Notes: generated from the sequence alone by a model not told the origin. Shown: positions 18,922 through 27,932, counted from the stretch's first letter. The stretch is DNA of 64,000 nt from Mesorhizobium opportunistum WSM2075 (GCF_000176035.2 NC_015675.1:5956001-6020000); one strand, 5' to 3'. Translations and numbers: made by a program.

Positions 18922-20169
18922 TCAGAATTTCGCCATCCAGCCCTTCTGAGCGGCGGCTGCGGCTTGTTCGGGAGACTGTTCGCCGGCCAGCATCTTCTGG
19001 GCTTGCACGTCGAACTGGGTCATCAGGTCTTCAGCCACCGGCAGGCCCGTGAACTCATTGGCGAGATAACCGGTCTTGAAGATTTCAAAAGCCTTGCCGA
19101 ACGCCTTGTCCGAGGTCACGAAATCGGGCTTGGCGTTGACGTTGCCCGGGAAGGCGTTTGCAAGCGACACGAGCTTGGCGTTGACCTTTTCACTCATCAG
19201 ATATTGGACGAGTTTCCAGGCCTCTTCCTGATGTTTCGAGGCAGCCGAGATGCCGATGCCCCAGGAGGCATAGGGAAGGCCGCGCTTGCCGGTATAGTTT
19301 TCCACGACCGGGACCGGGATGAGGTCGAAGTTCAGCTTGGGATTGCGCTTGCGGATGAGGTTCACATGCGCGAGCGAGTCGATCATCATCCCGACGCGGT
19401 CGTTGACGAACTCCTCGACCTTTTCCTGCTCGGTCTTGGTGGCGATGCCGGGCGAGATGGTGCCGGCGTCGTTGAGCGATTTGACGAAGGTGAGCATATC
19501 CACCACCGGCTTGCCTTCAAGGTCCGGCTTGCCGTTCGCCATCATCGACTGACCCGAAGCCCAAACCCACGACATCATGTCGTTCTGGACGCCGGACGGC
19601 GTTTGCAGCGAAAGGGGCAGCACCCAGCCATACTGGTTCTGGTCGGCGTGCGTCATCTTCTTGGCGGCTTCGAGAAACTCCGCACGGGTCGACGGCAGCT
19701 TGGTCACGCCTGCCTTGGCGGCGAGGTCCAAATTCACGAAGACCGGATAGACGAAGGAAGCCACGGGAAACATAACCGCCTTGCCGTCCACCTTGATGAT
19801 GTCCGCGACTTGGGCTTTGTCGAACTTGCTCGCCTCCATCATCGGGTTCATGTCGGCGAGCGCGCCCTGCGCATTCAGATTGTTCACCCAGGCACCGTCG
19901 AGACCGACGACGTCGCTGAGCGTTCCGGTTGCAGCACCAACCGAGATCTGGTCTCGCGTGGTGGCGTAGGGGCCGCTGACCAGCGTCACCTTGATGCCGG
20001 GGTTTGCCGCCTCGAACTCATCCATGATTGACCTGAGCGAGCCAGCCGGCAATTCGGGCTCCCACCATTGGGTGAATTCCAGCGTCGTGTCCGCCATGGC
20101 GCCGGTTGCGCCAAGCAACCATGCGGCCGCGGCCATTTTCAGCATCGCGGGTTTTATACGAAACATCAT
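18922..20169 (-). CDS. Carbohydrate ABC transporter substrate-binding protein
   Basis: A 415-residue family 1 extracellular solute-binding protein. The start at 20169 follows AGGAGGAGAAA; a signal peptide is clear (MMFRIKPAMLKMAAAAWLLG, cleavage after AMA near residue 26). The mature part shows the family pattern: EFTQWWEPELPAGSL, GIKVTLVSGPY, VVGLDGAWVNNL, and the closing-lobe helices LVQYLMSEKVNAKLV and MLAGEQSPEQAAAAAQ. It should deliver a mono- or oligosaccharide or polyol to the two adjacent permeases; the ATPase is the next gene upstream. Confidence 0.92.
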   Translation of the reverse strand: MMFRIKPAMLKMAAAAWLLGATGAMADTTLEFTQWWEPELPAGSLRSIMDEFEAANPGIKVTLVSGPYATTRDQISVGAATGTLSDVVGLDGAWVNNLNAQGALADMNPMMEASKFDKAQVADIIKVDGKAVMFPVASFVYPVFVNLDLAAKAGVTKLPSTRAEFLEAAKKMTHADQNQYGWVLPLSLQTPSGVQNDMMSWVWASGQSMMANGKPDLEGKPVVDMLTFVKSLNDAGTISPGIATKTEQEKVEEFVNDRVGMMIDSLAHVNLIRKRNPKLNFDLIPVPVVENYTGKRGLPYASWGIGISAASKHQEEAWKLVQYLMSEKVNAKLVSLANAFPGNVNAKPDFVTSDKAFGKAFEIFKTGYLANEFTGLPVAEDLMTQFDVQAQKMLAGEQSPEQAAAAAQKGWMAKF

Positions 20170-20280
20170 TTTCTCCTCCTTCTTTAGGATCGACCGCACA
20201 ATGCGCCCGATCGTCTGGTTATTCAGAAGTCTCCTTATGCGGGGTGCCTCACCCTCACCCGCGGGTCTCGTCGCGAATAT

Positions 20281-21426
20281 TCAGATCGCCAGATGCGTCT
20301 CGGGATCGAAGAAATGGAGCTTGGCGTCATCCAGGGCCAACCTGATTTCCGAGCTGGAGCGCACCGTGCTGACCGGTTCGAATCTGGCCACCGCATTCGA
20401 CGCCAGGCCGAAATCCTGCACCGCGTCAGGGTCGCCGGAGTCCACCCGGACCGCGTCGATGTTGAGATGGACGATATGTTCGGATCCGAGTTCTTCGATC
20501 GAGGTTACCCTTGCCGGTATCGTCTGATACTTGCGGCCGGATTCGAGGCTGCTGTCATAGAGATCCTCCGGTCGTATCCCGAACACGATTTTGCGCCCCG
20601 CATACGACCTCAAGCCCGGCCTGCGCACGAAAGCCGCATCCTGCAGCCGGATCGCAAAGGCGCCGGACGTCAGTTTGTCGCCCGTCAGTGTCGCCTCGAA
20701 AAGGTTCATCGAAGGAGACCCGATGAAGCCGGCAACGAATGCGTTCACCGGCGATTCATAGAGCCTCTTGGGTGTGTCGACCTGCTGCAGCACGCCACCT
20801 TTCAACACCGCGACCCTGTCGCCCATCGTCATGGCTTCGGTCTGGTCGTGGGTCACATATATGGTCGTTACGCCGAGCTGCTTTTGCAAACTGGTGATCT
20901 CGGCGCGCATCTGGACACGCAGTTTCGCGTCCAGATTGGAAAGGGGTTCGTCCATGAGAAAGGCTGCCGGCTCGCGCACCATGGCGCGGCCCATGGCAAC
21001 CCTTTGACGCTGTCCGCCTGAAAGGTTCGCGGGTTTGCTGTCCAGCAGAGACGTCAGTTGAAGGGTTTTGGCGATCTCGTCCACGCGCTTCTTGCGCTCG
21101 GCCTTCGGCTTGCCTGCCAGCCGCATCGAAAAGGCGATGTTTTCGAACACCGTCATATGCGGATAGAGGGCGTAGCTCTGGAAGACCATCGCGATGTCGC
21201 GATCCTTGGGCGGCATGTCGACGACGTCTATTCCGCCGATCCGCAGGCTGCCGCTGGTGACGTCCTCCAACCCCGCGATCATCCGCAGCGCGGTGGATTT
21301 GCCACAGCCGGACGGCCCGACGAGAATCAAGAACTCGCCGTCCTCGACCGACAGGTTCAATTGGTCGATTGCGTGAAAATTGTTCCCGTATGTCTTGCAG
21401 ATATTCTCAAGAACGACTTCTGCCAT
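20281..21426 (-). CDS. Carbohydrate ABC transporter ATPase (UgpC/MsmK/MalK type)
   Basis: A 381-residue ATPase. The start at 21426 follows GGAGGAAT. Walker A is GPSGCGKST at 37-45, the signature LSGGQRQRVAMGRAM, Walker B AFLMDEPLSNLDAKLR, and a TOBE-type C-terminal domain from about 240 (GIRPEDLYDSS...). It belongs with the binding protein 111 bases downstream and the two permeases. The gap between it and the binding-protein gene has no visible strong stem-loop. Confidence 0.93.
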   Translation of the reverse strand: MAEVVLENICKTYGNNFHAIDQLNLSVEDGEFLILVGPSGCGKSTALRMIAGLEDVTSGSLRIGGIDVVDMPPKDRDIAMVFQSYALYPHMTVFENIAFSMRLAGKPKAERKKRVDEIAKTLQLTSLLDSKPANLSGGQRQRVAMGRAMVREPAAFLMDEPLSNLDAKLRVQMRAEITSLQKQLGVTTIYVTHDQTEAMTMGDRVAVLKGGVLQQVDTPKRLYESPVNAFVAGFIGSPSMNLFEATLTGDKLTSGAFAIRLQDAAFVRRPGLRSYAGRKIVFGIRPEDLYDSSLESGRKYQTIPARVTSIEELGSEHIVHLNIDAVRVDSGDPDAVQDFGLASNAVARFEPVSTVRSSSEIRLALDDAKLHFFDPETHLAI

Positions 21427-21514
21427 ATTCCTCCTCCACAAGTCCAAGCCACTGATTTTTATGATTTTCCTCGGCTTATGTTCACCTGCGAGATATTTCC
21501 TTGGATAGCTCCGG

Positions 21515-22465
21515 CTATGTTCCGGTATCGAGCCGCGCATAGTTCAGTTCGACCGCCGACGGCGCATCCGTCGATGCCAGGAGTTCCGTGACCTGGTCGC
21601 CGGTCGGAAGCGCCTCGCGCCCGCCCCGCCCCGTTATCGAAAGGGCCGCCGCCGCGGCCGCGAATGCAACCCGGCCCGCGGTGTCGGCCCCGCGCGTCAA
21701 GGCAAGGGCATATGCGCCATGAAAGCAGTCGCCGGCGCCGGTCGAGTCGACGACGGCAACCCGGTGCGGCGGCAGGTGCCAGAGCCCAGCCTCTTCGCGT
21801 CCGCGATAGAAGACACCCCTGCCGCCATCCGTCAGAACCACGGCGGATCGCGACGGCAACCACAATGCATCGAGTATCTCGGCCGGCGACCGGCGGCCCG
21901 TGGCGGTCCGCGCAAAGCCGAGCGGAAGAATGAGATGGTCGCAGAGCCCGATCAGTCTCTCGGTGGCTGGGCCGTGGCTCCATTCGATATCGCCGAGGAT
22001 CGCAAGGCCGAGATCGCGAGCCCGAGCCACGACATCCAGCGACCCGATCCCGTAGCTATCGACGATCAGGACGCTCGCGCGGCTGAGGACCTCGTCCGGG
22101 AAATCCGGCGCGGTGCCCAGCATCGCTTCGTCGTCATAGGCGATGAACCGCTCCCCGTCCGAACCGACGGTGATCCGCGAGCGCACCGGGCGCGCGTGCG
22201 GGTGGCGCGGCGCGAACGCGGTTTCAACGCCGCTTGCAACGAGGTCGCACGACACGGCGTCGTCGGCGGCACTGCCCAGCCAGCCGACGAACCCGGCGGT
22301 GCCGCCGAGCCGCGCGACGGCGGCAAGTGCCGTCGCGACATTTCCTCCGAAAGCTCGGGCACTTTGCAGAACCTTCCCCTTGCCCGCCGACAACGGCTGA
22401 TCGACATAGACGATGTCGTCGATCGCAATCGCTCCGAAGCCAAGGATTGAAGGGACGGCGGGCAT
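21515..22465 (-). CDS. PfkB-family carbohydrate kinase
   Basis: A 316-residue ribokinase-like kinase. The N-terminal sugar motif FGGNVATALAAVARLG (39-54) and the C-terminal ATP/anion hole VDSTGAGDCFHGAYALAL with catalytic base D246 are intact. It starts 3 bases after the aldolase stop, so the two are translationally linked. Together they suggest phosphorylation of a keto-sugar or keto-sugar phosphate followed by aldol cleavage. Confidence 0.9.
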   Translation of the reverse strand: MPAVPSILGFGAIAIDDIVYVDQPLSAGKGKVLQSARAFGGNVATALAAVARLGGTAGFVGWLGSAADDAVSCDLVASGVETAFAPRHPHARPVRSRITVGSDGERFIAYDDEAMLGTAPDFPDEVLSRASVLIVDSYGIGSLDVVARARDLGLAILGDIEWSHGPATERLIGLCDHLILPLGFARTATGRRSPAEILDALWLPSRSAVVLTDGGRGVFYRGREEAGLWHLPPHRVAVVDSTGAGDCFHGAYALALTRGADTAGRVAFAAAAAALSITGRGGREALPTGDQVTELLASTDAPSAVELNYARLDTGT

Positions 22466-22468
22466 GGT

Positions 22469-23269
22469 TCAGGCACCCGCCCTGGCCAGGGCGTCTTGCG
22501 CCGAAAGGCCGTCATGGATGACGCCCCGAAAGGCAATCGCCGCCTTTTCCGGATCGCCATGCCCCCAGAGATTGCGGCCCACCACGGCACCGCGCGCGCC
22601 GGCACGGATGGCGTCCGCCGTCTGCTGAAGGGCGCCGAGCAGCGTGTCGGTCTTCGGACCACCGGCGATCACAACCGGCACCGGGCAGGTCCGGACGGTC
22701 TCTTGAAACGACTCGAAATCGCCCGTGTAACCGATCTTGATCACGTCGACGCCGGACTCGTAGCCGATGCGTGCCGCATAGGCGATCTCGTCGGGGGTGA
22801 AGACGATTTTTGCCCCGTCTGTGAAATCACGAGGGTAGATATGCGCCACCACCGGCATGCCGTAGCGGGCCGCAGCATTCACCGAATCGGTCAGCCAGCG
22901 TATGTATTTGCCCTCGGTCGCGCCGCGCACCGGAATGGCCACGGCCAACGCATCGGCGCCGGCCCGCACCGCATCCTCAGGCGTTGCAATCAGTTCGCTG
23001 ATGCGATCGTCCGGGGTGAAGCAGCCGGCCTGGATCACCAGGGAAGCCTTGCCCGCGTATTGCGGCCAAAGATGGCGGGCGGTGCCAGGCTGGATGCTGA
23101 CGTAGTCGGGTTTGCCCACCATAACGCGTGCAAGCGCGCCCGGCAGGTCGGCAAGACCTCCTTTGCGCACGTCGCCATAGCCGACAAAGTGGTCGACCGC
23201 GCCGCCAAAAAGATTGCCCGATGGATGTGAGAAGAGGCGCGCCAGGCGCACCTTGGTTCCGAGGCTCAT
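22469..23269 (-). CDS. Class I aldolase of the DhnA/LsrF family
   Basis: A 266-residue TIM-barrel aldolase. The start at 23269 (MSLGTK) is preferred because the longer frame runs through the operator region and over the divergent regulator. Family features are AVDHFVGYGD (D26-H27), the likely Schiff-base lysine K178 in GVDVIKIGYTGD, the phosphate-binding AGGPKTD (202-208) and GRNLWGHGDP at 231-240. LsrF and FbaB are the known relatives. It is the first gene of the sugar regulon and directly faces the DeoR regulator. The substrate is likely a phosphorylated ketose. Confidence 0.87.
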   Translation of the reverse strand: MSLGTKVRLARLFSHPSGNLFGGAVDHFVGYGDVRKGGLADLPGALARVMVGKPDYVSIQPGTARHLWPQYAGKASLVIQAGCFTPDDRISELIATPEDAVRAGADALAVAIPVRGATEGKYIRWLTDSVNAAARYGMPVVAHIYPRDFTDGAKIVFTPDEIAYAARIGYESGVDVIKIGYTGDFESFQETVRTCPVPVVIAGGPKTDTLLGALQQTADAIRAGARGAVVGRNLWGHGDPEKAAIAFRGVIHDGLSAQDALARAGA

Positions 23270-23340
23270 GAGTCTAAAACTCTCCAATCGATTGGTTTCA
23301 AAATCCTGGACCCAGTGTTTGCGAAAGAAAAGACAAATGC

Positions 23341-23360
23341 AATCTTTCGAAATCTTTCGA
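23341..23360. promoter_or_regulatory. Probable DeoR-regulator operator (tandem 10-mers)
   Basis: Two perfect, abutting copies of AATCTTTCGA lie between the aldolase gene and the DeoR-type regulator, at one repeat per helical turn. An inverted relative, GCGAAAGAAAAG, sits just upstream (23321-23332). DeoR/GlpR-family operators often use repeated TTTCG-type boxes, and the position between divergent genes fits control of both. No direct evidence of binding. Confidence 0.6.
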
Positions 23361-23431
23361 ATTCGCGTATTTTTGGTAGAGTGAATCGAGGCCAAGGCGA
23401 ACGCTTGGCGCATGGAGGCAAGGACAAGGCA

Positions 23432-24193
23432 ATGTTGTCGGAGCAGAGACGCCAATCGATCCTGGGTGAGGTGCAACGCAGCGGACAGGTTCGCATCAAG
23501 GACCTGTCGGACGAATTTGGCGTGTCGGAAGTCACGGTGCGCTCCGACCTCGAGATACTGGACCGCAAGGGACTGCTGACCAAGACCCGTGGAGGGGCGG
23601 TGACCCGTACGACGGATTCGACCACGGCCGCGTTCGCCCGGCGGATGCAAACGAACCTCGATGCAAAGAAACGCATCGCCCGGGCAGCGGTGGACCTGTT
23701 CGAGGACAACCAGTCAATCATCTTCGACGGCGGCTCGACATTGATGCAGGTTGCCATGCTGTTACCGCCGCTCAGCAATGTCGTGGTCGCGGCCACGGCG
23801 ATGAATATCGTGCAGCACCTGATGCATCGGCCCGGGCTCGACGTTCACATGATCGGCGGCCGGGTCTATCCGGACACGGTGAGCACGCTGATCACCGATG
23901 CCGACACCGCTCTCGGCGGCTTGGTGGCGCATCAGGTCCTTGTTGGAGCGCATGCGATTGACTCGTCACTGGATGTGGTCGACGTGAACGAAGACATGGC
24001 GCGAACCAAGCGAAACCTTGTGCGCATGGCCCGGCGCGTTGTCCTGCTTGCGGATTCGAGCAAATGGGGCGTCAGCGGAACCTCCAAGGCATTTTCGCTG
24101 TCGAGCGTCGATGTCGTGATCACCGACGATGGTCTTTCCGACCCGATACGCAGCCAGCTTGATAAGACCGGAGCCAAGGTGATCTATGCCTGA
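23432..24193 (+). CDS. DeoR/GlpR-family transcriptional regulator
   Basis: A 253-residue DeoR regulator. The N-terminal helix-turn-helix is IKDLSDEFGVSEVTVRSDLEIL (about 22-43), followed by the family's GLLTKTRGGAV wing. The C-terminal DeoR sensor domain carries IIFDGGSTLMQVAMLL and the closing ADSSKWGV...SLSSVDVVITD, where a sugar phosphate binds. The start is the ATG at 23432, with GGAGGCAAGGA upstream. It is divergent from the aldolase-kinase-transporter operon and most likely represses it until a phosphorylated sugar accumulates. Confidence 0.9.
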   Translation: MLSEQRRQSILGEVQRSGQVRIKDLSDEFGVSEVTVRSDLEILDRKGLLTKTRGGAVTRTTDSTTAAFARRMQTNLDAKKRIARAAVDLFEDNQSIIFDGGSTLMQVAMLLPPLSNVVVAATAMNIVQHLMHRPGLDVHMIGGRVYPDTVSTLITDADTALGGLVAHQVLVGAHAIDSSLDVVDVNEDMARTKRNLVRMARRVVLLADSSKWGVSGTSKAFSLSSVDVVITDDGLSDPIRSQLDKTGAKVIYA

Positions 24194-24197
24194 CCTT

Positions 24198-24218
24198 GTC
24201 GCGGTCCCTGACCGCGAC
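24198..24218 (+). terminator. Hairpin just after the deoR-type gene
   Basis: A 9-base-pair stem, GTCGCGGTC with GACCGCGAC, around a CCT loop, begins 5 bases after the regulator's stop codon. No T run follows, so it is a weak or Rho-assisted terminator candidate. The remaining bases up to 24457 hold an AT-rich promoter-like stretch around 24340-24375 and no gene. Confidence 0.55.
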
Positions 24219-24355
24219 GGAATATCTGTGCGCGCAAGCCCACGGGATCCGCATCGGCAGTCGGCCGTTTTTTCAGGTCTGTCATATTCTCCTCCCAGAG
24301 CTGGCAGCCTCCCGATTTCACACCAGCGTTTTCGCATGTTCTATAAAAAATTTAC

Positions 24356-24370
24356 GCGCGTCAATATTTA
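24356..24370 (+). promoter_or_regulatory. Candidate LacI-regulator site upstream of the Gfo/Idh gene
   Basis: GCGCGTCAATATTTA shares its first nine bases and an AT-rich continuation with the palindromic candidate operator at 27829-27852 in front of the kinase operon. Both flank the same LacI-type regulator gene, so one regulator may control both operons. Here only the left half is well conserved. Confidence 0.4.
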
Positions 24371-24457
24371 AAACGTTGTATAGCGCTTTCCCGGCACGAC
24401 GCGTTGCCGGCGCAGCGGATCCGGCAGAGCATGACCTACAGGGAGGACCGATCGAAA

Positions 24458-25606
24458 ATGCAGGCAAAATCAAGGGAAAAACTCGGAATCGGTGTCATCG
24501 GATGCGGCAACATCTCGATGACCTATTTGCGCAATGCCGCCCTCTTCGGCGGCATCGAGCTGCGCGCCTGCGCTGATATTTCGGCCGACATGGCGGCGTT
24601 GCGGGCCAAGGAATATGGCATTCGGGCACTCGGCGTCGATGCGCTGCTGGCCGATCCCGAGATCGATCTCGTCCTCAACCTGACCATTCCCGCCGCACAT
24701 TTCGACATTTCGTTTTCGGCGCTCTCAGCGGGGAAACATGTCTTCACCGAGAAGCCGCTGGCGACTTCGGCCAGCGACGGCCGCCGCCTGGTGGCGGAGG
24801 CGGCCAAACGCGGCCTGCTGCTCGGCTCGGCGCCGGACACGTTCCTCGGAGCGGCCGGGCGCCGCGCGCGCCGACTGATGAATGAAGGCGCCATTGGCCG
24901 GCCGGTTACCGGCACCGCCTTCATGATGGGACGCGGCATGGAGCACTGGCACCCCAACCCGCAGTTCTACTACCAGCCAGGCGGCGGCCCGGTGTTCGAT
25001 ATGGGCCCCTATTACCTGACCATGTTGGTCAACCTGCTCGGCCCGGTCGCGCGCGTCATGGCCATGGCGACGAAGGGCCAGGAGGAGCGGCTGATATCAG
25101 CCGAAGGACCGTTCAAGAACACGACGTTCAAGGTCGGTACGCCGACCAATGTGCTGTCGCTGCTCGAATTCCGCTCGGGCGCCACCGTCACCTTCGGTGC
25201 CTCGTGGGACGTCTTCAAGCACTCCAACCACCCGATCGAATTGCACGGCACGGAAGGCTCGCTGCGCCTGCCCGATCCCGACACGTTCGGCGGCACCGTC
25301 TCCTTGTCCGAACGCGGCGCCGAGTGGAAGGATTTCGCCAGCGAAGGCGAGCTCTACGGCGCCCGCAACTGGCCCTACGCCGCGCCCGACCGCGCCAATT
25401 ACCGCATGTTGGGTGTGGCCGATCTGGTGCGCTCGCTCACGACTGGTGCGACGCCGCGCGCGTCCGGCAATCTGGCGCTGCATGTGCTGGAGATCATGGA
25501 GGCGGTCCTGCTGTCGGGCGAAACGAAAAGCTCGGTTGCTATTGCCGGCGATGTCGCCCAGCCGGCGCTGCTGACCGAAGACGAAGCAAGCAGCCTGCTC
25601 GCCTAG
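24458..25606 (+). CDS. Gfo/Idh/MocA-family dehydrogenase
   Basis: A 382-residue oxidoreductase. The ATG at 24458 follows GGGAGGA by about 10 bases; an in-frame ATG at 24431 is possible. The Rossmann loop is GVIGCGNISMTY (GCGNIS at 15-20) and the conserved lysine is in HVFTEKPLAT. The substrate domain includes GGGPVFDMGPYYLTMLVNLLGP, the family's histidine/tyrosine helix, here with MGPYY where others have IG.H. It is followed by an esterase gene after a repeat element. The likely role is sugar or glycoside oxidation. Confidence 0.87.
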   Translation: MQAKSREKLGIGVIGCGNISMTYLRNAALFGGIELRACADISADMAALRAKEYGIRALGVDALLADPEIDLVLNLTIPAAHFDISFSALSAGKHVFTEKPLATSASDGRRLVAEAAKRGLLLGSAPDTFLGAAGRRARRLMNEGAIGRPVTGTAFMMGRGMEHWHPNPQFYYQPGGGPVFDMGPYYLTMLVNLLGPVARVMAMATKGQEERLISAEGPFKNTTFKVGTPTNVLSLLEFRSGATVTFGASWDVFKHSNHPIELHGTEGSLRLPDPDTFGGTVSLSERGAEWKDFASEGELYGARNWPYAAPDRANYRMLGVADLVRSLTTGATPRASGNLALHVLEIMEAVLLSGETKSSVAIAGDVAQPALLTEDEASSLLA

Positions 25607-25652
25607 ACTCGGATCACCGTCTCACCGAAACGATGATCCTTGTTTTGACGCA

Positions 25653-25692
25653 AATCCGGACGGAAAACCGTTTCACACTTTTCCTGGAATGC
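25653..25692. repeat. Rhizobial palindromic intergenic repeat, copy 2
   Basis: The core CGGAAAACCGTTTCACACTT matches copy 1 (CGAAAACCGCTTCACACTT at 249-267), and the flanks ATCCGGA and TCCTGGAAT give an imperfect inverted repeat. It lies between the Gfo/Idh gene and the esterase gene and ends about 15 bases before the esterase start, close to its ribosome site GGAG. Confidence 0.75.
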
Positions 25693-25707
25693 TTCACGGA
25701 GATAACG

Positions 25708-26658
25708 ATGACGCTCGACCCCGATGCCTTGCGCGCCCTCGAAATCGGCCGTGCAGCGGGCGGCGAACCATTCGAGCATGGCAGCGTGACTGCCGCGCGG
25801 GTAGCCTACAACGCTTCGTTCCCGGCGCAGCAGGGCGAGCACGAGCCAGTCGCATCAACCGTGCAGCTGACGGTCGACGGGCCGAACGGCCCGGTCACGA
25901 TCCGCATCCACCGCGGCATCGGCGCGCCACTAACCGCAGCGCGCGCCGTGCTTTATCTGCATGGCGGCGGCTGGGTCATCGGCAATCTGGATTCGCACGA
26001 CGATATCTGCCGCTGGCTCGCCAATCTGGGCAATGCCATCGTGGTCTGCCCCGATTACCGGCTGGCGCCGGAACACAAGTTTCCCGCAGCGCTCGAGGAT
26101 TGCGCGGCAGCGCTTCGCTTCATGGAGCAGAATGCCGGGGAGCTTGGCATCGACCCGGCCCGCATCACTGTGGCCGGCGACAGCGCCGGCGGCAACCTCG
26201 CGGCCGTGCTGGCGCTGCTCGCCCGCGACGGACTGGCGCCACCGCTCGCCGCCCAGATCCTGATCTACCCCAACACCGATGCCCGCCAGACGGCGGACAG
26301 CTACCGCCGTTTCGGCGACGGCTTCGGGCTCACCGCCGCCACCATGGCCTGGTTCCGCGACCACTATGTGCGAACGCCCGATGACATCGTTGACTGGCGG
26401 GTTTCGCCACTGCTCGCGTCAAGCCTTGCCGGCGCGGCACCGGCGTTTGTCGCCGTCGCCGGCCACGACATCCTTGCCGACGAAGCCACGGCCTATGCCG
26501 AACGCCTGCGGGCCCACGGCGTGCCGCTACTCTTGCGGCAGTGGCCGGGCCAGATCCACGGCTTCGTCTCGATGGGCCGCCACATCAAAGCCGCGCGGCA
26601 AGCGGTGAGCGAGGCGGCGGCATGGCTGCAGTTGCAGATGCCCGATCAGGCCGATTGA
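25708..26658 (+). CDS. Alpha/beta hydrolase, hormone-sensitive-lipase type
   Basis: A 316-residue esterase of the HSL group. The oxyanion motif HGGGW is at 85-89, the nucleophile S159 sits in GDSAGGN (157-163), the acid is likely in GHDILADE and the histidine in QIHGFVSMG. PDYRLAPEHKFPAALED is the typical HSL family segment. The ATG at 25708 follows GGAG. The gene runs 13 bases into the convergent LacI gene. With the preceding dehydrogenase it may remove acyl or other ester groups from a plant glycoside; that is inference. Confidence 0.9.
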   Translation: MTLDPDALRALEIGRAAGGEPFEHGSVTAARVAYNASFPAQQGEHEPVASTVQLTVDGPNGPVTIRIHRGIGAPLTAARAVLYLHGGGWVIGNLDSHDDICRWLANLGNAIVVCPDYRLAPEHKFPAALEDCAAALRFMEQNAGELGIDPARITVAGDSAGGNLAAVLALLARDGLAPPLAAQILIYPNTDARQTADSYRRFGDGFGLTAATMAWFRDHYVRTPDDIVDWRVSPLLASSLAGAAPAFVAVAGHDILADEATAYAERLRAHGVPLLLRQWPGQIHGFVSMGRHIKAARQAVSEAAAWLQLQMPDQAD

Positions 26659-27680
26659 CGCATCACCAGGGTCGCTCCGAGCTTGACGTTGCGTGCCAGG
26701 CCTTGTCCGGGCGGATCGGCCTCGTCCAGCAGGGCAAGCAGGATCTCGACGCTGCGGCCGGCCATGGTGGCGAAATCCTGCGCCATCGTGGTCAGCGCCG
26801 GACAGGTGTAGCGGCTCAGCGGATGGTCGTCATGGGCGGCGACACGGAAGTCGCAATCGGGTCGGCGACCTATCTTCAGCCCGCGCGAAAAGGCGGCCGC
26901 CATGACGCCGAAGGCGAGACGGTCATTGGCGCAGAGCAGCGTGCGGGCCGGCAGGCCGCCATTCTCGAGCGTCTTGTCCATCCATTCATGGCCAATGCGC
27001 TCGAAATCCCAGCTGTAGTCGGCCGCCGCCTTGAGCACGATCGGCTCCAGACGAGTGGCTCGCATGGTATCGATATAGCTCTGCAGGCGCTCGCGAGAAT
27101 TGTGATTGACGTGCGGGATGTCGACATAAACAGGCGGTTCGCCGGATCGGCAGAGATAGTCGACGATGGTCGACGTGCTCTGGTGGTTGTCGTTGCCGAC
27201 GAAGGGCGTGTCGCCCTCGATATAGGTGTCGAAATAGACGATCGGGATGTCCTTGCTCATCCGCTCGAAGACGCCGGGTTCGGAGACCGATCCGAGGGGA
27301 GCGACGATGGCGCCGGCGACCTTCAGCGACATCAGCGTCCTGACCGATTCCGCCTCCAGTTTCGGCGAACCGTGCGAGGAGATGACGATCGGCCAGAAAC
27401 CTTCGTCGCGGCAGCGCAGTTCGATGCGGCTAACCATTTCGGCATAGAATGGATCGGTGAGCGCCGGCACGATGATGCCGACATTGCGGGTGCGTTTACG
27501 ATTGAGGTTGCGGGCGAAAACGTTGGGCTGATAGTCCGACGACCGCAGTGCCGCCTCGATGCGCGCCCGCGTCGCCGGCTTCACGCTCGCCGGATCGTCG
27601 AAATATTTCGACAGGGTCGGCCGTGATACGCCGGACGCCCTGGCGAAATCATCCATCGTGCGGTGGGTCTTCTCCGCCAT
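26646..27680 (-). CDS. LacI-family transcriptional regulator
   Basis: A 344-residue regulator with the LacI helix-turn-helix at the N-terminus (TMDDFARASGVSRPTLSKYF) and hinge RIEAALRSSDYQPNVFARNL, followed by a periplasmic-binding-protein-like sensor domain (RNVGIIVPALTDPFYAEMV, ending with PLGTVVMRQS-type residues, here LGATLVMRQSA). It is divergent from the kinase-epimerase pair and convergent with the dehydrogenase-esterase pair. A palindrome containing the downstream operon's -35 box is its likely operator. Confidence 0.92.
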   Translation of the reverse strand: MAEKTHRTMDDFARASGVSRPTLSKYFDDPASVKPATRARIEAALRSSDYQPNVFARNLNRKRTRNVGIIVPALTDPFYAEMVSRIELRCRDEGFWPIVISSHGSPKLEAESVRTLMSLKVAGAIVAPLGSVSEPGVFERMSKDIPIVYFDTYIEGDTPFVGNDNHQSTSTIVDYLCRSGEPPVYVDIPHVNHNSRERLQSYIDTMRATRLEPIVLKAAADYSWDFERIGHEWMDKTLENGGLPARTLLCANDRLAFGVMAAAFSRGLKIGRRPDCDFRVAAHDDHPLSRYTCPALTTMAQDFATMAGRSVEILLALLDEADPPGQGLARNVKLGATLVMRQSA

Positions 27681-27830
27681 CGATATTCCAGGCCCCCTCG
27701 TCCTTGCTCGCCAGTCCTTTTCCGGTCTGGCCAGAATCAGTCTTGCGGCCGTTGCCGTGAGGCAGCATTGCTTGACCGAATTTGTTCAGTCAAATTTTCG
27801 CGTTTGCAGTACAACGCAGAACCATTGCGC

Positions 27831-27874
27831 GCGTCAAATTATTTATTGACGCTCTTAAATTGGCAACCTAGGTT
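27831..27874 (+). promoter_or_regulatory. Candidate LacI-type operator overlapping a promoter
   Basis: GCGTCAA (27831-27837) and TTGACGC (27846-27852) form an exact 7-base inverted repeat with an 8-base AT spacer. The right arm doubles as a -35 box TTGACG (27846-27851); TAGGTT (27869-27874) follows after 17 bases as a -10 box. Transcription would start near 27882, about 50 bases before the kinase ATG. A bound regulator would block RNA polymerase. Confidence 0.65.
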
Positions 27875-27932
27875 TTGCGTGCATGGCAATAGGGATGGCA
27901 GTGGCGACCCGCCGCCGGCGAATGGTGAGGAT

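Noticed and set aside
22602..23650. Longer start for the DhnA/LsrF-type aldolase up to 23650
   Set aside because: The added part crosses the operator 10-mers and lies antisense to the DeoR gene. Family similarity begins at the 23269 start.
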